Assembly: GCF_007197775.1 (NCBI RefSeq)
Contig: NZ_CP041638.1
Location: forward strand, 2,356,001 to 2,420,000
Length of the DNA: 64,000 nucleotides
Direction: 5' to 3'
Origin: Thalassotalea sp. PS06
GTDB taxonomy: Bacteria; Pseudomonadota; Gammaproteobacteria; Enterobacterales; Alteromonadaceae
Under the pieces are notes generated by a model. It was given only the letters and a program-made list of their open reading frames with translations, was not told where the DNA came from and did no database searches. This document shows, one piece after another, positions 1 to 10,225 of the stretch. Numbering within the stretch: the first letter of the stretch is position 1; each line of letters starts with the position of its first letter. Position numbers and translations under genes: made by a program.

Positions 1-626
1 ATAGCACGGGTATCAGCTCCGGCTTTAGCATCGAGCTGTTTGGCATTAGCAGACATGATCAGTAATACCGCCATCCAAAGATTGGCAACAATCACATCAA
101 CGGTGATCATTGCTGAAAAGATATCATCGCCTACACCATAAATTTCTTTCATTGCCGCCTGGTTAGCACCGCCACCGATCCAGGAACCGGCAACCGTTGT
201 TAGGCCACGCCATACCGCATCCGGACCTTGGCCACCGAGTAAATCAGGGTTTATGGCACCAACTAACATTAATGCTACCGGTCCGCCAACAACGATTCCT
301 ACCGTGCCAATAGCAAACATGAACGGCGCGCGCCAGCCCAAACCAGCGATAGCTTTTAAATCAACACTCAGGGTTAGTAACACTAAACAAGTCGGCAACA
401 AAAAGCGTGACGTGACGTAATAAAGGTTCGACTCTTTAGCGTCAATAATGCCAAACGTATTTAACAATGATGGTAAGAAATAACACAGCAATACCGCTGG
501 TACTACCGCATAAAATTTTTGCCAACCGGGCTTAGGGCTATTCGCCGTATAGAATACTGCCCCCAGCATAAGGGCCAGAATGCCCAATATGGTGGCATCG
601 TTGGTGATCAAAGCCGTATTTTCCAT
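1..626 (-). CDS. DUF819 family integral membrane protein (3' end outside window)
   Basis: The reading frame starts at an ATG at 626 behind a strong AGGAG ribosome site and runs off the left edge, so about 208 N-terminal residues are visible. The translation begins MENTALITNDATILGILALM and alternates hydrophobic helices with short loops. It contains glycine-rich segments such as VGGPVALMLVG and AGSWIGGGANQAAMKEIYGV, which are typical of the DUF819 (YjcL-like) family. The family is found in bacteria and plants and has the look of a transporter, but no substrate is established. It lies downstream of sirB1 on the same strand with a 67-base gap, so co-transcription is possible. The C-terminus cannot be judged. 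Confidence 0.8.
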   Translation of the reverse strand, partial: MENTALITNDATILGILALMLGAVFYTANSPKPGWQKFYAVVPAVLLCYFLPSLLNTFGIIDAKESNLYYVTSRFLLPTCLVLLTLSVDLKAIAGLGWRAPFMFAIGTVGIVVGGPVALMLVGAINPDLLGGQGPDAVWRGLTTVAGSWIGGGANQAAMKEIYGVGDDIFSAMITVDVIVANLWMAVLLIMSANAKQLDAKAGADTRA

Positions 627-693
627 AACTTCTCCTGGTTATTTCTTTTTCTCTACTCAAGCACATTTAAGGCTTGAGATTCATGCCGCCAAA

Positions 694-1542
694 CTAGTGC
701 AAAACCGTTTCGGTTTGCGCGAACATGTCTAATTGCATTTGTAAAATCTTTGCAGCCGGGTCTTGCGGACAGCGCTCAACAAAATAGCGATAGTCGTCAA
801 AAGCGACTTTATAGCAATCCATTTGCTGCAATAAAAATCCGCGATCGCGTCGCTCATAGGGATCATCCGGGGTCAGCGCCAGTAAAATATCCACACAGGT
901 CAGTGCCTGACTAAACTGTTGTTCACGGATCAGTGCATTTTTAAGCGAGGTCAGATATTGACTGATTAACTTGTTGTCCTCAACCCCTTTTAGGGGAAGC
1001 TGGGCATCATTCGGGCTAACCTGATTCAACCTCTGATCCAATTCCTGCCAGTTAATCGGCTCACCACTGATACAATCGAAAATCACCGCATAGGTGTCAT
1101 CACAGGTAATGCGGATCATCATCTCATCGGGCACGAACACCACATCGACATTCAGGCCGGTCTCGCGAATAACATGCAACAACACCATCACTTTTAACGT
1201 TGGCGCCATGTTAAGGAAATCCAGACCATAATCCAGCCGATGATTCGCCACTCCGTATGAGGATTTTGGCGTATCTGTCATCAACTTTTCTACGAACAAT
1301 ACATCGAGAACTTTTTCGGCCTGTTCTAACGGCTCTTCAATGTTGGTCAACTGCGAAATCAGCGAATCAGTCATTTGTCTTACCTGATCCATCTGCTGCG
1401 GTTGCTGGTTAAATATTTCTTGTTCCAACAAACACAGACTATCCAGCAAATTCACCTTTTCCGTCATTAATTCGGAAATTAATAATTCTTTCATTACATC
1501 TACAACTGGTACATCACAATAGGTTGGCGTATCCCACTTCAA
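694..1542 (-). CDS. sirB1: SirB1 family protein (transglutaminase-like fold plus TPR-like tail)
   Basis: This 282-residue soluble protein has the SirB1 layout: an N-terminal helical region (1-90), a transglutaminase-like segment (about 95-165) and a C-terminal TPR-like region (about 190-275, with LKNALIREQQFSQALTCVDI and PDDPYERRDRGFLLQQMDC). The canonical family motif around GIPI is degenerate here (LNMAPTLKVMVLLHVIRETG), so enzymatic activity is doubtful. It lies 12 bases downstream of sirB2 and is probably co-transcribed with it. In many gammaproteobacteria sirB2-sirB1 follow hemA-prfA-prmC; that context is absent here. The family's molecular function is unknown. Confidence 0.8.
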   Translation of the reverse strand: MKWDTPTYCDVPVVDVMKELLISELMTEKVNLLDSLCLLEQEIFNQQPQQMDQVRQMTDSLISQLTNIEEPLEQAEKVLDVLFVEKLMTDTPKSSYGVANHRLDYGLDFLNMAPTLKVMVLLHVIRETGLNVDVVFVPDEMMIRITCDDTYAVIFDCISGEPINWQELDQRLNQVSPNDAQLPLKGVEDNKLISQYLTSLKNALIREQQFSQALTCVDILLALTPDDPYERRDRGFLLQQMDCYKVAFDDYRYFVERCPQDPAAKILQMQLDMFAQTETVLH

Positions 1543-1554
1543 TATGCTGGTGGG

Positions 1555-1926
1555 TTACAGAAACATGGTTTGATGGGTTATGGCTAATTTGATGATTAGA
1601 ATAAACCAGCCTAGCGCCCCTAAATATCCGAGATACTTCATTGCATCAGTACGGGCCCATTTCAAGGTGTAAAACCCGGTAAAAATATACGCGACAAGCG
1701 CCAGCAACTTTTCCAGCATCCAATCGTGTTCGGTTGGATAGAATGAAAAAGAAACCATCAAATAAACGCCGGTTAGCAACAAAAAGGTGTCGATCACATG
1801 GGGAAATACTTTCAACCATTTTTTATCAAGCTGTGCAGGTTTTCGCATCAACAATACAAAACGATAGCTAAACATCAGGATGCTTAGCGTTGCGAAAGTA
1901 AAGTGTGCGCTTTTGACCAGTTCCAT
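1555..1926 (-). CDS. sirB2: SirB2 family inner-membrane protein
   Basis: This 123-residue protein is almost wholly hydrophobic, with about four membrane helices (roughly 8-27, 45-62, 70-88, 98-118). It matches SirB2: the N-terminal KSAHFTFATLSILMFSYRF and the KWLKVFPHVIDTFLLLTGVYL segment are typical of the family. Length is normal for SirB2. It is the first gene of a likely sirB2-sirB1 pair. No catalytic residues are known for the family and the function is not established. Confidence 0.85.
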   Translation of the reverse strand: MELVKSAHFTFATLSILMFSYRFVLLMRKPAQLDKKWLKVFPHVIDTFLLLTGVYLMVSFSFYPTEHDWMLEKLLALVAYIFTGFYTLKWARTDAMKYLGYLGALGWFILIIKLAITHQTMFL

Positions 1927-2211
1927 ATTATTCCAGCTTCAAAAAATTTAGCGCGTAGCATAGCACAAAAGGCATTGCTTGCCATCAGTTAAGTTATCTC
2001 ACTAAAGCTTGATAAACCGCCAAAGATCGCCGGGGAATCTCCACAGGATCTATGATTTTCGCGGTATTTAAAAGACGATAAGCTAATTAACAATTAATCA
2101 GCTTTCGGTCAGTGAAAATGCAATTGATTTTCAGTGCGCAGAATTTAACCAACCCTCTAAACAGCCTGTTTTCCTGCGATGAATTCATCTCTCACAAGCT
2201 AATGCACAATG

Positions 2212-2220
2212 TTATCCACA
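2212..2220 (+). promoter_or_regulatory. DnaA box 1 (TTATCCACA)
   Basis: A perfect match to the high-affinity DnaA box TTATCCACA. A second copy in the same orientation lies 49 bases downstream. Binding is inferred from the consensus only. Confidence 0.5.
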
Positions 2221-2260
2221 GTTTGTGTGATTAACTTTTTGCGCAAAAAAAAACCATGAT

Positions 2261-2269
2261 TTATCCACA
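2261..2269 (+). promoter_or_regulatory. DnaA box 2 (TTATCCACA)
   Basis: Second perfect TTATCCACA in the same intergenic region, same orientation as the first. The 49-base start-to-start spacing is close to five helical turns minus a few bases. A palindromic TTTTTGCGCAAAAA lies between the two boxes. Confidence 0.5.
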
Positions 2270-2350
2270 TTAATTGAGAATAAAACCATGGCTTGCAGAC
2301 AACTTAGATCCAATCCAGATCCAGTTGGGCCTGTGGTTAGGCTAAGCTAA

Positions 2351-3526
2351 CTATTCTTTATCTTGTGCAACCGTTAAACCTTCTTCACCAGCAAAACGAT
2401 TCACCCAAAGGGCAATAACACCGTCACCAGTAACGTTACAGGCGGTACCGAAGCTATCCTGAGCCAGATACAAAGCAATCATTAAACCAAGCGCCGCTTC
2501 GTTAAAGCCTAACATGCTCGCTAACAGGCCTAAGGCTGCCATTACTGCGCCACCTGGAGCACCGGGAGCGGCAATCATAGTAATGCCTAGCACCAGAATA
2601 AATGGGATCATGCCCATAAGACTTGGAACGGTTAAAGATTCCGTTAGCAACATAACCGCCGTTGCACAGGTTACGATGGTAATGGTGGAGCCACTTAAAT
2701 GAATCGACGCACACAATGGAATGGTAAAATTAACCACGCCTTCATCGACGCCGTTTTCTTTTGAACAATTTAGTGATACCGGAATGGTTGCTGCGCTAGA
2801 CATAGTACCCAAAGCGGTAAAGTAAGCCGGCAGCATGTTTTTAAGCAGGGTTAATGGTGAGCGACCAAGTGCTAAACCACTAACCACATAAATGGTAGTG
2901 ATCCACAACCAGTGCATAACAAGTGCCATAACCAACACAACAGCAAATGTCTTTAAGGTTGCGAATACCGTACCCGCCACTGTCATTTCGGCAAATACAC
3001 CGGCAATGTATACCGGTAGTAATGGAATAATCACTTTGACCAGCAACATTTCGATAATGTCACGGCCTTCTATCAAATTCGCGCGTAAGTTCTTAGCATT
3101 GGTGGCGCTGATACCTAAGCCAAACACAAAGGCCAGGGCTAATGCCGTCATTACTGAGAACATTGGTGGGATACTGAACTCAATAAACGATTTTAACCCT
3201 TCGCCTTCTGCGATTGCGGAAATTTTTGAACCTTCCATTAAACCCGGCAATAACGAGCTGGCTACCAGAAATGCCAAAATACCGGCGGTTATGGTTGAAC
3301 CATAGGCAAGACCAACGGTTTTACCTAGCAGTCGGGTCGAGCCCTGAGGCAGGGTCGCGATGCCACTGGCGATATAGAACAGGATAATCAATGGAATGGT
3401 AAACGTGATCAGCTGACCGATTAACGTCTGGATCGTTAGTAACGTACGAGTGATCGCTTCTGGGGCAAACATGCCGATAACGAAGCCGGCAGCAATACCC
3501 GCAATAAGTTTCAAAATTAAGTTCAT
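2351..3526 (-). CDS. Dicarboxylate/amino acid:cation symporter (DAACS family)
   Basis: This 391-residue transporter belongs to the DAACS (glutamate/dicarboxylate:Na+ or H+ symporter) family. It shows about eight hydrophobic helices, the serine-rich re-entrant motif TMSSAATIPVSL and the substrate-site segment FTIPLCASIHLSGSTITIVTC. The start is placed at ATG 3526 because GGAG lies just upstream; an earlier in-frame start six codons upstream has no good ribosome site. The substrate (dicarboxylate, glutamate, serine or threonine) cannot be told from sequence alone. It stands between tilS and the DnaA-box gap. Confidence 0.88.
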   Translation of the reverse strand: MNLILKLIAGIAAGFVIGMFAPEAITRTLLTIQTLIGQLITFTIPLIILFYIASGIATLPQGSTRLLGKTVGLAYGSTITAGILAFLVASSLLPGLMEGSKISAIAEGEGLKSFIEFSIPPMFSVMTALALAFVFGLGISATNAKNLRANLIEGRDIIEMLLVKVIIPLLPVYIAGVFAEMTVAGTVFATLKTFAVVLVMALVMHWLWITTIYVVSGLALGRSPLTLLKNMLPAYFTALGTMSSAATIPVSLNCSKENGVDEGVVNFTIPLCASIHLSGSTITIVTCATAVMLLTESLTVPSLMGMIPFILVLGITMIAAPGAPGGAVMAALGLLASMLGFNEAALGLMIALYLAQDSFGTACNVTGDGVIALWVNRFAGEEGLTVAQDKE

Positions 3527-3579
3527 AAAGACTCCATTTGACACCTTAACTCTGGAATTGCCAGACGAAACGGTGTGTA

Positions 3580-4995
3580 TTATTCTTGTTTGATATTAAT
3601 CACGCGCTTATTGTGCGCTAAGTTTGCTGCCAAGGTAAAGTCTTCACAGATAAAGTGTCCAACTACCCCGGCAAATATATTGTCCACGTAGATAAAAACC
3701 AGCCGGCGTCGCATCCAGGGCGCGATACTGCGCTCTTGCAAAACCTTCTTCAGCGCTCGACTTTTCGAACGCCCCTCTGGCTTGCAGACCGGGTTTTGAT
3801 GATGACAGCTCAGAGTTATCGTCGATGAATCAGCCACTACAATAAGCTGATTGTTAACATCTGGCTGTGTTTGATTCTCGCCATCGATCATGTCGTTCAT
3901 AACCACTTCCTGCAACGCTAATTTTCCGGCATTATCGGGCAACTCAATGCACAAAGCGTTACAGCTTAGGGTACTTAAATCATCAATGGTGGCGGACCAG
4001 TCCTGAATGTCCTGATAATCCCGGGTGATGTAGAGTTTTTGTTGATAGCGCCTCAATACAGCATCGGCACATTTGATCTCAGGGTTTTTATCGGCTGCGG
4101 CAATTCTCAGCTGCTGCAAAGCTTCCAATAAGGGTTTCTGCTCCGGCATTCGCAATTGCAATTGCTTAAATCGATACCTCAAGGCATTAAGCTGACGATG
4201 CTCAGCTAATTGGTTAAAGGTTTCCAGAGGGATAGGTTGGTGTAATTGCGTGCCGCCGAGATCCAGTTGCGCTAATTCTTCTAACAACTGCTGAGTTTGC
4301 CCCATCAACGCTGCCGATTTATTCACACTCGCGCTGAAAGACGGCCAACGCTTTTGCAAAAGCGGCAACACTTGCTGCCTTAAAAAGTTTCTATCAAACC
4401 GGGTATCCTGATTCGATTCGTCCTCAACCCATTCTAACCCGTGTTGCTCGGCAAAAGTTTGCAGTTGCTCGCGGTTAATACCTAATAACGGCCGACCAAG
4501 TAATCCAACGCCAGGCATATCGCGAAGCGTTTGCATCGCTGCTAATCCCAATACACCGGCGCCCCGTTTGAGCGCCAACATGAAGGTTTCGGTCTGATCA
4601 TCCTGATGATGGGCGGTAACAATAATATCCTGGACTCCAGTATTTTCAGCAAACGCCTGATAGCGGGCATTACGAGCTTTTTCCTCAATACCACCGCCCG
4701 CTTGAACACTTAAATCCACTTTTATCGCCTGGTAGGGAATGTCGAGCTTTGCACATTGCTCACCGGTAAACGATTGCCAGCTATCAGCATTGTCGCTCAA
4801 ACCATGATGGATATGGATGGCGCGTATATCCGCGCTAATTTTATTGCTCGATTTCAGCATCGACAGGGCGTGCAATAGCACCTGGGAGTCAAGACCACCG
4901 CTGTAGGCAACCACTAATGTTTTTTGCGCCAGTTCTGGCTTTGCCAAAAACGTTAACAATGCATCAAAAACCGGGCTGCTTTGGGAGTGTTTCAT
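3580..4995 (-). CDS. tilS: tRNA(Ile)-lysidine synthase TilS
   Basis: TilS converts the wobble cytidine of tRNA-Ile(CAU) to lysidine using ATP and lysine, which changes both charging and codon reading. The N-terminal PP-loop SGGLDS lies near residues 32-37 in VVAYSGGLDSQVLLHAL, followed by HIHHGLSDNADSW and TAHHQDDQTETFMLALKRGAG, all family hallmarks. The C-terminal substrate-binding domain ends with CKPEGRSKSRALKKVLQE and APWMRRRLVFIY. Length (471) is slightly above the E. coli enzyme. ATG 4995 is chosen over the adjacent TTG 4998. A strong terminator lies between accA and this gene, so it probably has its own promoter or depends on readthrough. Confidence 0.95.
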   Translation of the reverse strand: MKHSQSSPVFDALLTFLAKPELAQKTLVVAYSGGLDSQVLLHALSMLKSSNKISADIRAIHIHHGLSDNADSWQSFTGEQCAKLDIPYQAIKVDLSVQAGGGIEEKARNARYQAFAENTGVQDIIVTAHHQDDQTETFMLALKRGAGVLGLAAMQTLRDMPGVGLLGRPLLGINREQLQTFAEQHGLEWVEDESNQDTRFDRNFLRQQVLPLLQKRWPSFSASVNKSAALMGQTQQLLEELAQLDLGGTQLHQPIPLETFNQLAEHRQLNALRYRFKQLQLRMPEQKPLLEALQQLRIAAADKNPEIKCADAVLRRYQQKLYITRDYQDIQDWSATIDDLSTLSCNALCIELPDNAGKLALQEVVMNDMIDGENQTQPDVNNQLIVVADSSTITLSCHHQNPVCKPEGRSKSRALKKVLQERSIAPWMRRRLVFIYVDNIFAGVVGHFICEDFTLAANLAHNKRVINIKQE

Positions 4996-5048
4996 CAATT
5001 GAGAACAATCAATTAGGGATAGTTTTCAAATAATACCTGCTCAAACAA

Positions 5049-5073
5049 AAAATGTCCCTATCTGGGACATTTT
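5049..5073 (-). terminator. Intrinsic terminator downstream of accA
   Basis: A perfect 10-base-pair stem (AAAATGTCCC / GGGACATTTT) with a five-base loop. Read on the minus strand, it is followed by T6-G-T3. It sits 28 bases past the accA stop and 53 bases before the tilS start. The A/T-rich flanks on both sides would let it act in either direction. Confidence 0.85.
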
Positions 5074-5100
5074 AAATCACTTCAACAGGTTATTTGTTAA

Positions 5101-6057
5101 CTAACAATAACCATAGGTCATAAGACGCTGATAACGGTTTTCAACCAACTCGTCTTTTTCCTGCTCATCTAAAGACGCAAGGTCGGCCTTAATCGCTTGT
5201 TTCAGATTAGAAGCCATTAAATCGAAATCACGATGAGCGCCACCTAATGGCTCATCGATAATGTTATCAATCAGTTCTAAATCTTTGATGCGATCGGCGG
5301 TTACCCCCATGGCTTCCGCCGCGGTTGCCGCTTTCTCAGCAGTCTTCCAAAGGATAGACGCACAACCTTCTGGGGAAATAACCGAGTAAGTGGAATACTG
5401 AAGCATATTGACTTTGTCACCAACGCCAATCGCTAATGCGCCACCAGAACCACCTTCACCAATGACCGTGCAAACGATTGGTACGGTCAGGCGAGACATC
5501 ACTTTCAGGTTTCGGGCAATGGCTTCACTCTGACCGCGCTCTTCAGCGCCGATACCTGGATATGCGCCAGGAGTGTCAATAAAGGTAATGATTGGCATAT
5601 TGAAACGCTCAGCCATTTCCATTAAACGCAAGGCTTTACGATAGCCTTCCGGGCGTGGCATCGCAAAGTTACGACGTACTTTTTCTGTGGTATCACGACC
5701 TTTCTGGTGGCCGATCACCATCACTGGGCGGCCATCAAGACGGGCAGTACCAGCAACAATAGCAGCATCATCGGCATAAGCTCGATCACCTGCCAATTCG
5801 TCAAAATCGGTGAAAATACGTTTGATGTAATCTGTGGTGTATGGACGGCCAGGATGGCGAGCGATACGAGATACCTGCCATGGGTCCAGATCAGAAAATA
5901 CTTTTTTAGTTAACTCTTCACTTTTATTGCGCAGCTGAGCGATTTGTTCTTCCAAATCCAAATCAAGGTCCTGGCCTTGATTGACCAATTGCAGTTCTTC
6001 TATTTTTGCTTCTAAATCGGCAATGGGTTGCTCAAAATCTAAAAAGTTGAGTGACAT
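5101..6057 (-). CDS. accA: Acetyl-CoA carboxylase carboxyltransferase subunit alpha
   Basis: AccA forms the carboxyltransferase with AccD and moves the carboxyl group from biotin to acetyl-CoA, giving malonyl-CoA for fatty acid synthesis. The 318-residue length is typical. Family signatures are visible: [18 protein letters not shown] at the N-terminus, [32 protein letters not shown] and [16 protein letters not shown], the last two forming the oxyanion and CoA-binding loops. It follows dnaE by 41 bases and ends the block at a strong terminator, as in the conserved dnaE-accA order of E. coli. Confidence 0.97.
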   Translation of the reverse strand: MSLNFLDFEQPIADLEAKIEELQLVNQGQDLDLDLEEQIAQLRNKSEELTKKVFSDLDPWQVSRIARHPGRPYTTDYIKRIFTDFDELAGDRAYADDAAIVAGTARLDGRPVMVIGHQKGRDTTEKVRRNFAMPRPEGYRKALRLMEMAERFNMPIITFIDTPGAYPGIGAEERGQSEAIARNLKVMSRLTVPIVCTVIGEGGSGGALAIGVGDKVNMLQYSTYSVISPEGCASILWKTAEKAATAAEAMGVTADRIKDLELIDNIIDEPLGGAHRDFDLMASNLKQAIKADLASLDEQEKDELVENRYQRLMTYGYC

Positions 6058-6098
6058 ATTGGTTACCTAATCATATATGCGGGCCAAGGCCCGACGAC

Positions 6099-9000
6099 TT
6101 ATTCTTTAAATGCCATGGCGACGTTTTCCGCGCCCAGTAATAATCCTAATTCGTGTACTAAAGCATCGCTGGGGGTTACCCGCCATTGCGTTCCTAATTC
6201 AATAGTCGCGCTGGCTTCTGGTCGCTGATAAAACACTCGAACCGGGCAGGTCCCTTCTTTATAGGGTTCCAGTACCCGATGAAAATCGGTAACAAAGTTA
6301 TCGCCGATTTGGGTGCGATGCAATTGTATATCAAGAGATTTTATATAATTTTCTCGCGCTTGGGCAATACTCATGATCTCTCGACCGGTCATTGTAATAC
6401 CACCGGAGTAATCATCAAAGCTGACCTGTCCACTACAGACTAAAATAGCATCTTTTACCAGGATATCCTGATAACGCTCAAAATCGTCAGGAAACAGACG
6501 AACATCGATACGTGCACTTTTATCATCAAGGGTAACCAGAGCCCAGCGACGGCCCTTTTTATTCACTAACACCCTGACTCCGATTACCAGTCCTACAGCA
6601 GTCTGAACTCGATCTTTACCTGCTGGTTGCAGATTTACCAAACGGCCAGTGCTGTAGTGCTTAATTTCTGCCAGATATCGGTCAATCGGATGTCCGGTCA
6701 GATATAAACCAAGGGTTTCCCGCTCGCCATCAAGCCAGACATCTTCGGCCCAACGTGGCACTTCTTTAAACGACTGACGGGTATCTTCCTCTTCAACATT
6801 GATAAGTCCGAATAAATCTTCCTGACCCAAAGCCTGCGCTTTTGCATGCTGGTCAGCGGCTTTAATTGCTTCGCTAAGGCTTTCAAACATGGCCGCTCGA
6901 TGTGGCCCAAGGTTATCCATAGCGCCGGCTTTAATAAGACGTTCAAGCACACGTTTGTTGATTTTTTTCAAATCGAGACGGGCACAGAAATCAAATAGAT
7001 CCTTAAATGGCCCACCCTGCTCCCGGGCTTCGATAATCGCTTCAATCGGGCCTTCGCCCACGCCTTTTATGGCGCCGATACCATAAACAATTTGATCATC
7101 ATTATTGACGGTAAATTTGTACAAACCAGAATTAACATCCGGCGGCAGCAAATCGAGCCCCATATTGGCGCATTCATCCACCAGGGTTACGATTTTATCG
7201 GTGTTATCCATATCGGCTGACATTACTGCCGCCATAAATGGCGCCGGATGATGTGCTTTCATCCACAGCGTTTGATAAGAAACTAATGCGTAAGCTGCGG
7301 AGTGCGATTTGTTAAACCCGTAACCGGCAAATTTCTCTACCAGATCGAAAATTTTCATCGCCAGCTCGCCGTCTACACCAAGCTTTTCCGCACCTTCTTT
7401 AAAACCACCACGCTGTTTGGCCATCTCTTCTGGCTTTTTCTTACCCATGGCTCGACGCAGCATGTCAGCGCCACCAAGGGTATAACCAGCAAGGACCTGG
7501 GCAATCTGCATTACCTGCTCCTGATACAGGATAATGCCGTAGGTTGGTTCTAGAATCGGTTGTAGCCACTCATGCTGCCAGGTGGCATCTGGATACGATA
7601 TTTCCTCTCGTCCGAGCTTACGGTCGATAAAGTTATCTACCATGCCTGATTGCAATGGCCCCGGTCGGAACAGGGCTACCAGAGCGATCATATCCTCAAA
7701 GCAATCGGGTTTTAATCGCTTAATCAAATCCTTCATACCACGGGATTCAAGCTGGAATACCGCGGTGGTTTCCGCCTTTAACAACACATCATAGCTTTTC
7801 GCGTCATCAAGGGGGATAGCGGCAATATCTATCGGTTCTTTGCCGACCTTCAATAATTTCTCATCGGCCATTTCAATGGCCCATTGCAAAATGGTCAGAG
7901 TTCTAAGACCCAAGAAGTCGAATTTAACCAGTCCTGCTTCTTCAACGTCGTTCTTGTCAAACTGGGTTACCGGGTTATTACCTTCATCATCACAATACAA
8001 AGGCGCGAAATCGGTAATTACCGTTGGCGATATTACAACACCACCGGCATGCTTACCGGCATTTCGGGTGGTACCTTCTAAGATCCGACACATATCAATC
8101 AGATCTTTAACTTCGGTGTCCTGCTGGTAAATTTCCGGTAATCGCGGCTCCACTTCAAAGGCTTTGGCCAAGGTCATGCCCGGATCGCCAGGGATTAATT
8201 TGGAAATTCTATCGACAAAACCGTATGGGTGGCCAAGCACCCGGCCAACATCGCGGATTACCGCTTTCGCGGCCATGGTACCAAAAGTAATAATCTGTGA
8301 TACCGCGTCGCGCCCATACAAATCCGCAACGTGATCGATAACTTCATCACGACGGTCCATACAGAAATCAACGTCGAAATCCGGCATCGAGATACGTTCC
8401 GGGTTCAGGAATCGCTCGAATAGCAGGTCAAATTCCAGCGGATCCAGGTCGGTGATTTTTAACGCATAGGCAACCAGGGAACCGGCACCAGAACCACGCC
8501 CGGGGCCAACCGGAATGTTGTTATCTTTGGACCATTGGATAAATTCCATAACGATAAGGAAATACCCAGGGAAGCCCATGTTGTTGATAACGTCTAATTC
8601 AATTTTCAGACGCTCATCATATTCTTTTCGTTTTTCAGCAAAATCCGGCGAATTAACATCGAACAGGAATTCCAGTCGCTCCTGCAGGCCGTCTTCGGAT
8701 ACCTTGATCAGGTAATCATTAATGTGCATGCCTTCCGTTGGGAAGTCCGGTAAGAAATACTCCCCTAAACGCACGGTTACGTTACAGCGTTTGGCGATTT
8801 CGACACTATTGGCCAGGGCCTCAGGGATATCAGCAAATAATTCCTGCATTTCCGCTTCTGAGCGCAGGTATTGTTCTTTAGAATAACGTTTAGGACGGCG
8901 TTTATCTTCGAGGGTAAAGCCATCATGAATCGCGACCCGAATTTCATGGGCATCAAAATCTTCAGGCTTTAAAAACACCACTTCATTGGTAGCAACCACT

Positions 9001-9584
9001 GGCACCTGGCGATCAGCGGCAAGGGCCACGGCCATGTGCAGATAGTTTTCTTCCTGCTCGCGAGTAGTGCGTATAAGTTCCAGATAAAAACGATCGGCAA
9101 AATGTTGCTGGTAAAATGCCAGACAGGTATCTACCAGTTCCTGATTCCCTTTTAACAGGGCTTTACCAATATCCCCCTCTCGACCACCGGAGAGGATAAT
9201 CAACCCGTCGGCATGTTCAACGAGCCAGGTCTTATCAAGAATTGCTTTGCCCTGTATATGACCTTGCAGATACGCTTTAGAAATTAATTCGGTAAGGTTT
9301 TTATAGCCGGTATTATTCATCGCGATTAACACCAGTCGGAATAGTTCGTCTTCGAACTCTTCGCTTTTTACCCAAAAATCACAGCCAATGATCGGCTTTA
9401 TTCCGGCCCCATGCGCAGCACCATAGTATTTTACCAAACCACATAGATTGGTTTGATCAGTAAGGGCTATGGCCGCCATTTTCTGCTCGCTGGCAGCGGC
9501 AATAATAGGTTTAACCTTATTCAAACCATCGGACATTGAAAAGTCACTGTGGACTCTTAAATGTACAAACTTCGGCTCGGCCAT
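6099..9584 (-). CDS. dnaE: DNA polymerase III subunit alpha
   Basis: This is the replicative polymerase subunit, 1161 residues, the normal DnaE1 size. An N-terminal PHP domain is recognisable ([19 protein letters not shown]). The polymerase palm carries the catalytic aspartates in [21 protein letters not shown], with the nearby [16 protein letters not shown] loop. A helix-hairpin-helix segment ([25 protein letters not shown]) and an OB-fold region near residues 990-1070 follow. The start at 9584 is supported by AAGGA five bases upstream. It lies 8 bases from rnhB and is probably in the same transcript. Confidence 0.97.
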   Translation of the reverse strand: MAEPKFVHLRVHSDFSMSDGLNKVKPIIAAASEQKMAAIALTDQTNLCGLVKYYGAAHGAGIKPIIGCDFWVKSEEFEDELFRLVLIAMNNTGYKNLTELISKAYLQGHIQGKAILDKTWLVEHADGLIILSGGREGDIGKALLKGNQELVDTCLAFYQQHFADRFYLELIRTTREQEENYLHMAVALAADRQVPVVATNEVVFLKPEDFDAHEIRVAIHDGFTLEDKRRPKRYSKEQYLRSEAEMQELFADIPEALANSVEIAKRCNVTVRLGEYFLPDFPTEGMHINDYLIKVSEDGLQERLEFLFDVNSPDFAEKRKEYDERLKIELDVINNMGFPGYFLIVMEFIQWSKDNNIPVGPGRGSGAGSLVAYALKITDLDPLEFDLLFERFLNPERISMPDFDVDFCMDRRDEVIDHVADLYGRDAVSQIITFGTMAAKAVIRDVGRVLGHPYGFVDRISKLIPGDPGMTLAKAFEVEPRLPEIYQQDTEVKDLIDMCRILEGTTRNAGKHAGGVVISPTVITDFAPLYCDDEGNNPVTQFDKNDVEEAGLVKFDFLGLRTLTILQWAIEMADEKLLKVGKEPIDIAAIPLDDAKSYDVLLKAETTAVFQLESRGMKDLIKRLKPDCFEDMIALVALFRPGPLQSGMVDNFIDRKLGREEISYPDATWQHEWLQPILEPTYGIILYQEQVMQIAQVLAGYTLGGADMLRRAMGKKKPEEMAKQRGGFKEGAEKLGVDGELAMKIFDLVEKFAGYGFNKSHSAAYALVSYQTLWMKAHHPAPFMAAVMSADMDNTDKIVTLVDECANMGLDLLPPDVNSGLYKFTVNNDDQIVYGIGAIKGVGEGPIEAIIEAREQGGPFKDLFDFCARLDLKKINKRVLERLIKAGAMDNLGPHRAAMFESLSEAIKAADQHAKAQALGQEDLFGLINVEEEDTRQSFKEVPRWAEDVWLDGERETLGLYLTGHPIDRYLAEIKHYSTGRLVNLQPAGKDRVQTAVGLVIGVRVLVNKKGRRWALVTLDDKSARIDVRLFPDDFERYQDILVKDAILVCSGQVSFDDYSGGITMTGREIMSIAQARENYIKSLDIQLHRTQIGDNFVTDFHRVLEPYKEGTCPVRVFYQRPEASATIELGTQWRVTPSDALVHELGLLLGAENVAMAFKE

Positions 9585-9592
9585 AATATTCC

Positions 9593-10195
9593 TTACTCTG
9601 CTGAATTGCGGGCGATAATTTCGGCTACAGGTTTAAATGATTTTCGATAATTGTCCAGTACGCCATATTCCTGGATAATTTGCAAATGGGCTTTGGTCGG
9701 GTAACCTTTATGATTGGCAAATCCGTAATGAGGGTACTGCTCGTGTAGTTCATGCATTTCCTGATCACGAGCTACTTTGGCAATAATAGATGCTGCGCTA
9801 ATTGCCGCAACCCGGGCATCACCTTTGACTACACTATCACTCGGCACCGGTAATTCCGGACAGCGATTACCATCAACAACAACGAATTCTGGTTGTACAC
9901 TCAAACCATGAACCGCTCGTTGCATAGCAACCATGGTCGCCTGAAGAATATTTAACTGATCAATTTCCCAGGCTTCACAACGACCAATACACCATGCCAG
10001 AGCATGTTCTTTTATCTGTTCAGCCAGCGCCTTGCGTTTTTTTTCCGATAGCTTTTTTGAGTCCATTAATCCTGCAATCGGATTATTTGGATCGAGAATG
10101 ACTGCGGCGGTCACGACAGCGCCAACAAGTGGGCCTCGCCCTACCTCATCTACACCGGCTATTAATGCCACATCAGGAAGAATATACGGTTCCAT
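9593..10195 (-). CDS. rnhB: Ribonuclease HII
   Basis: RNase HII cleaves 5' of ribonucleotides embedded in DNA and starts ribonucleotide excision repair. The 200-residue protein has the acidic active site in [17 protein letters not shown] (Asp-Glu), with further conserved residues in [11 protein letters not shown] and [24 protein letters not shown]. The C-terminal [15 protein letters not shown] motif is also typical. It sits between lpxB and dnaE, the same order as in E. coli. Confidence 0.97.
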   Translation of the reverse strand: MEPYILPDVALIAGVDEVGRGPLVGAVVTAAVILDPNNPIAGLMDSKKLSEKKRKALAEQIKEHALAWCIGRCEAWEIDQLNILQATMVAMQRAVHGLSVQPEFVVVDGNRCPELPVPSDSVVKGDARVAAISAASIIAKVARDQEMHELHEQYPHYGFANHKGYPTKAHLQIIQEYGVLDNYRKSFKPVAEIIARNSAE

Positions 10196-10225
10196 AATGA
10201 CTTCTGTTGTTATCTGTTTAGCGGA

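Larger units (their letters stand above)
1927..2350. other. 424-base gene-free intergenic region with DnaA boxes
   Basis: The region lies between the start of sirB2 and the stop of the symporter gene, both on the minus strand. No open frame of useful length is present. It holds two perfect TTATCCACA boxes (2212-2220 and 2261-2269) with a T5-GCGC-A palindrome between them, and otherwise AT-rich sequence. Part of it must hold the sirB2 promoter, which I could not place with confidence. Confidence 0.6.

Noticed and set aside
656..678. CTCAAGC / GCTTGAG hairpin between sirB1 and the DUF819 gene
   Set aside because: Seven pairs, nine-base loop and an A-rich rather than T-rich tail on the coding strand; not convincing as a terminator.
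2892..3305. 137-codon open frame on the plus strand inside the symporter gene
   Set aside because: It is antisense to a clear DAACS transporter, has no ribosome site and its low-complexity translation matches no family.
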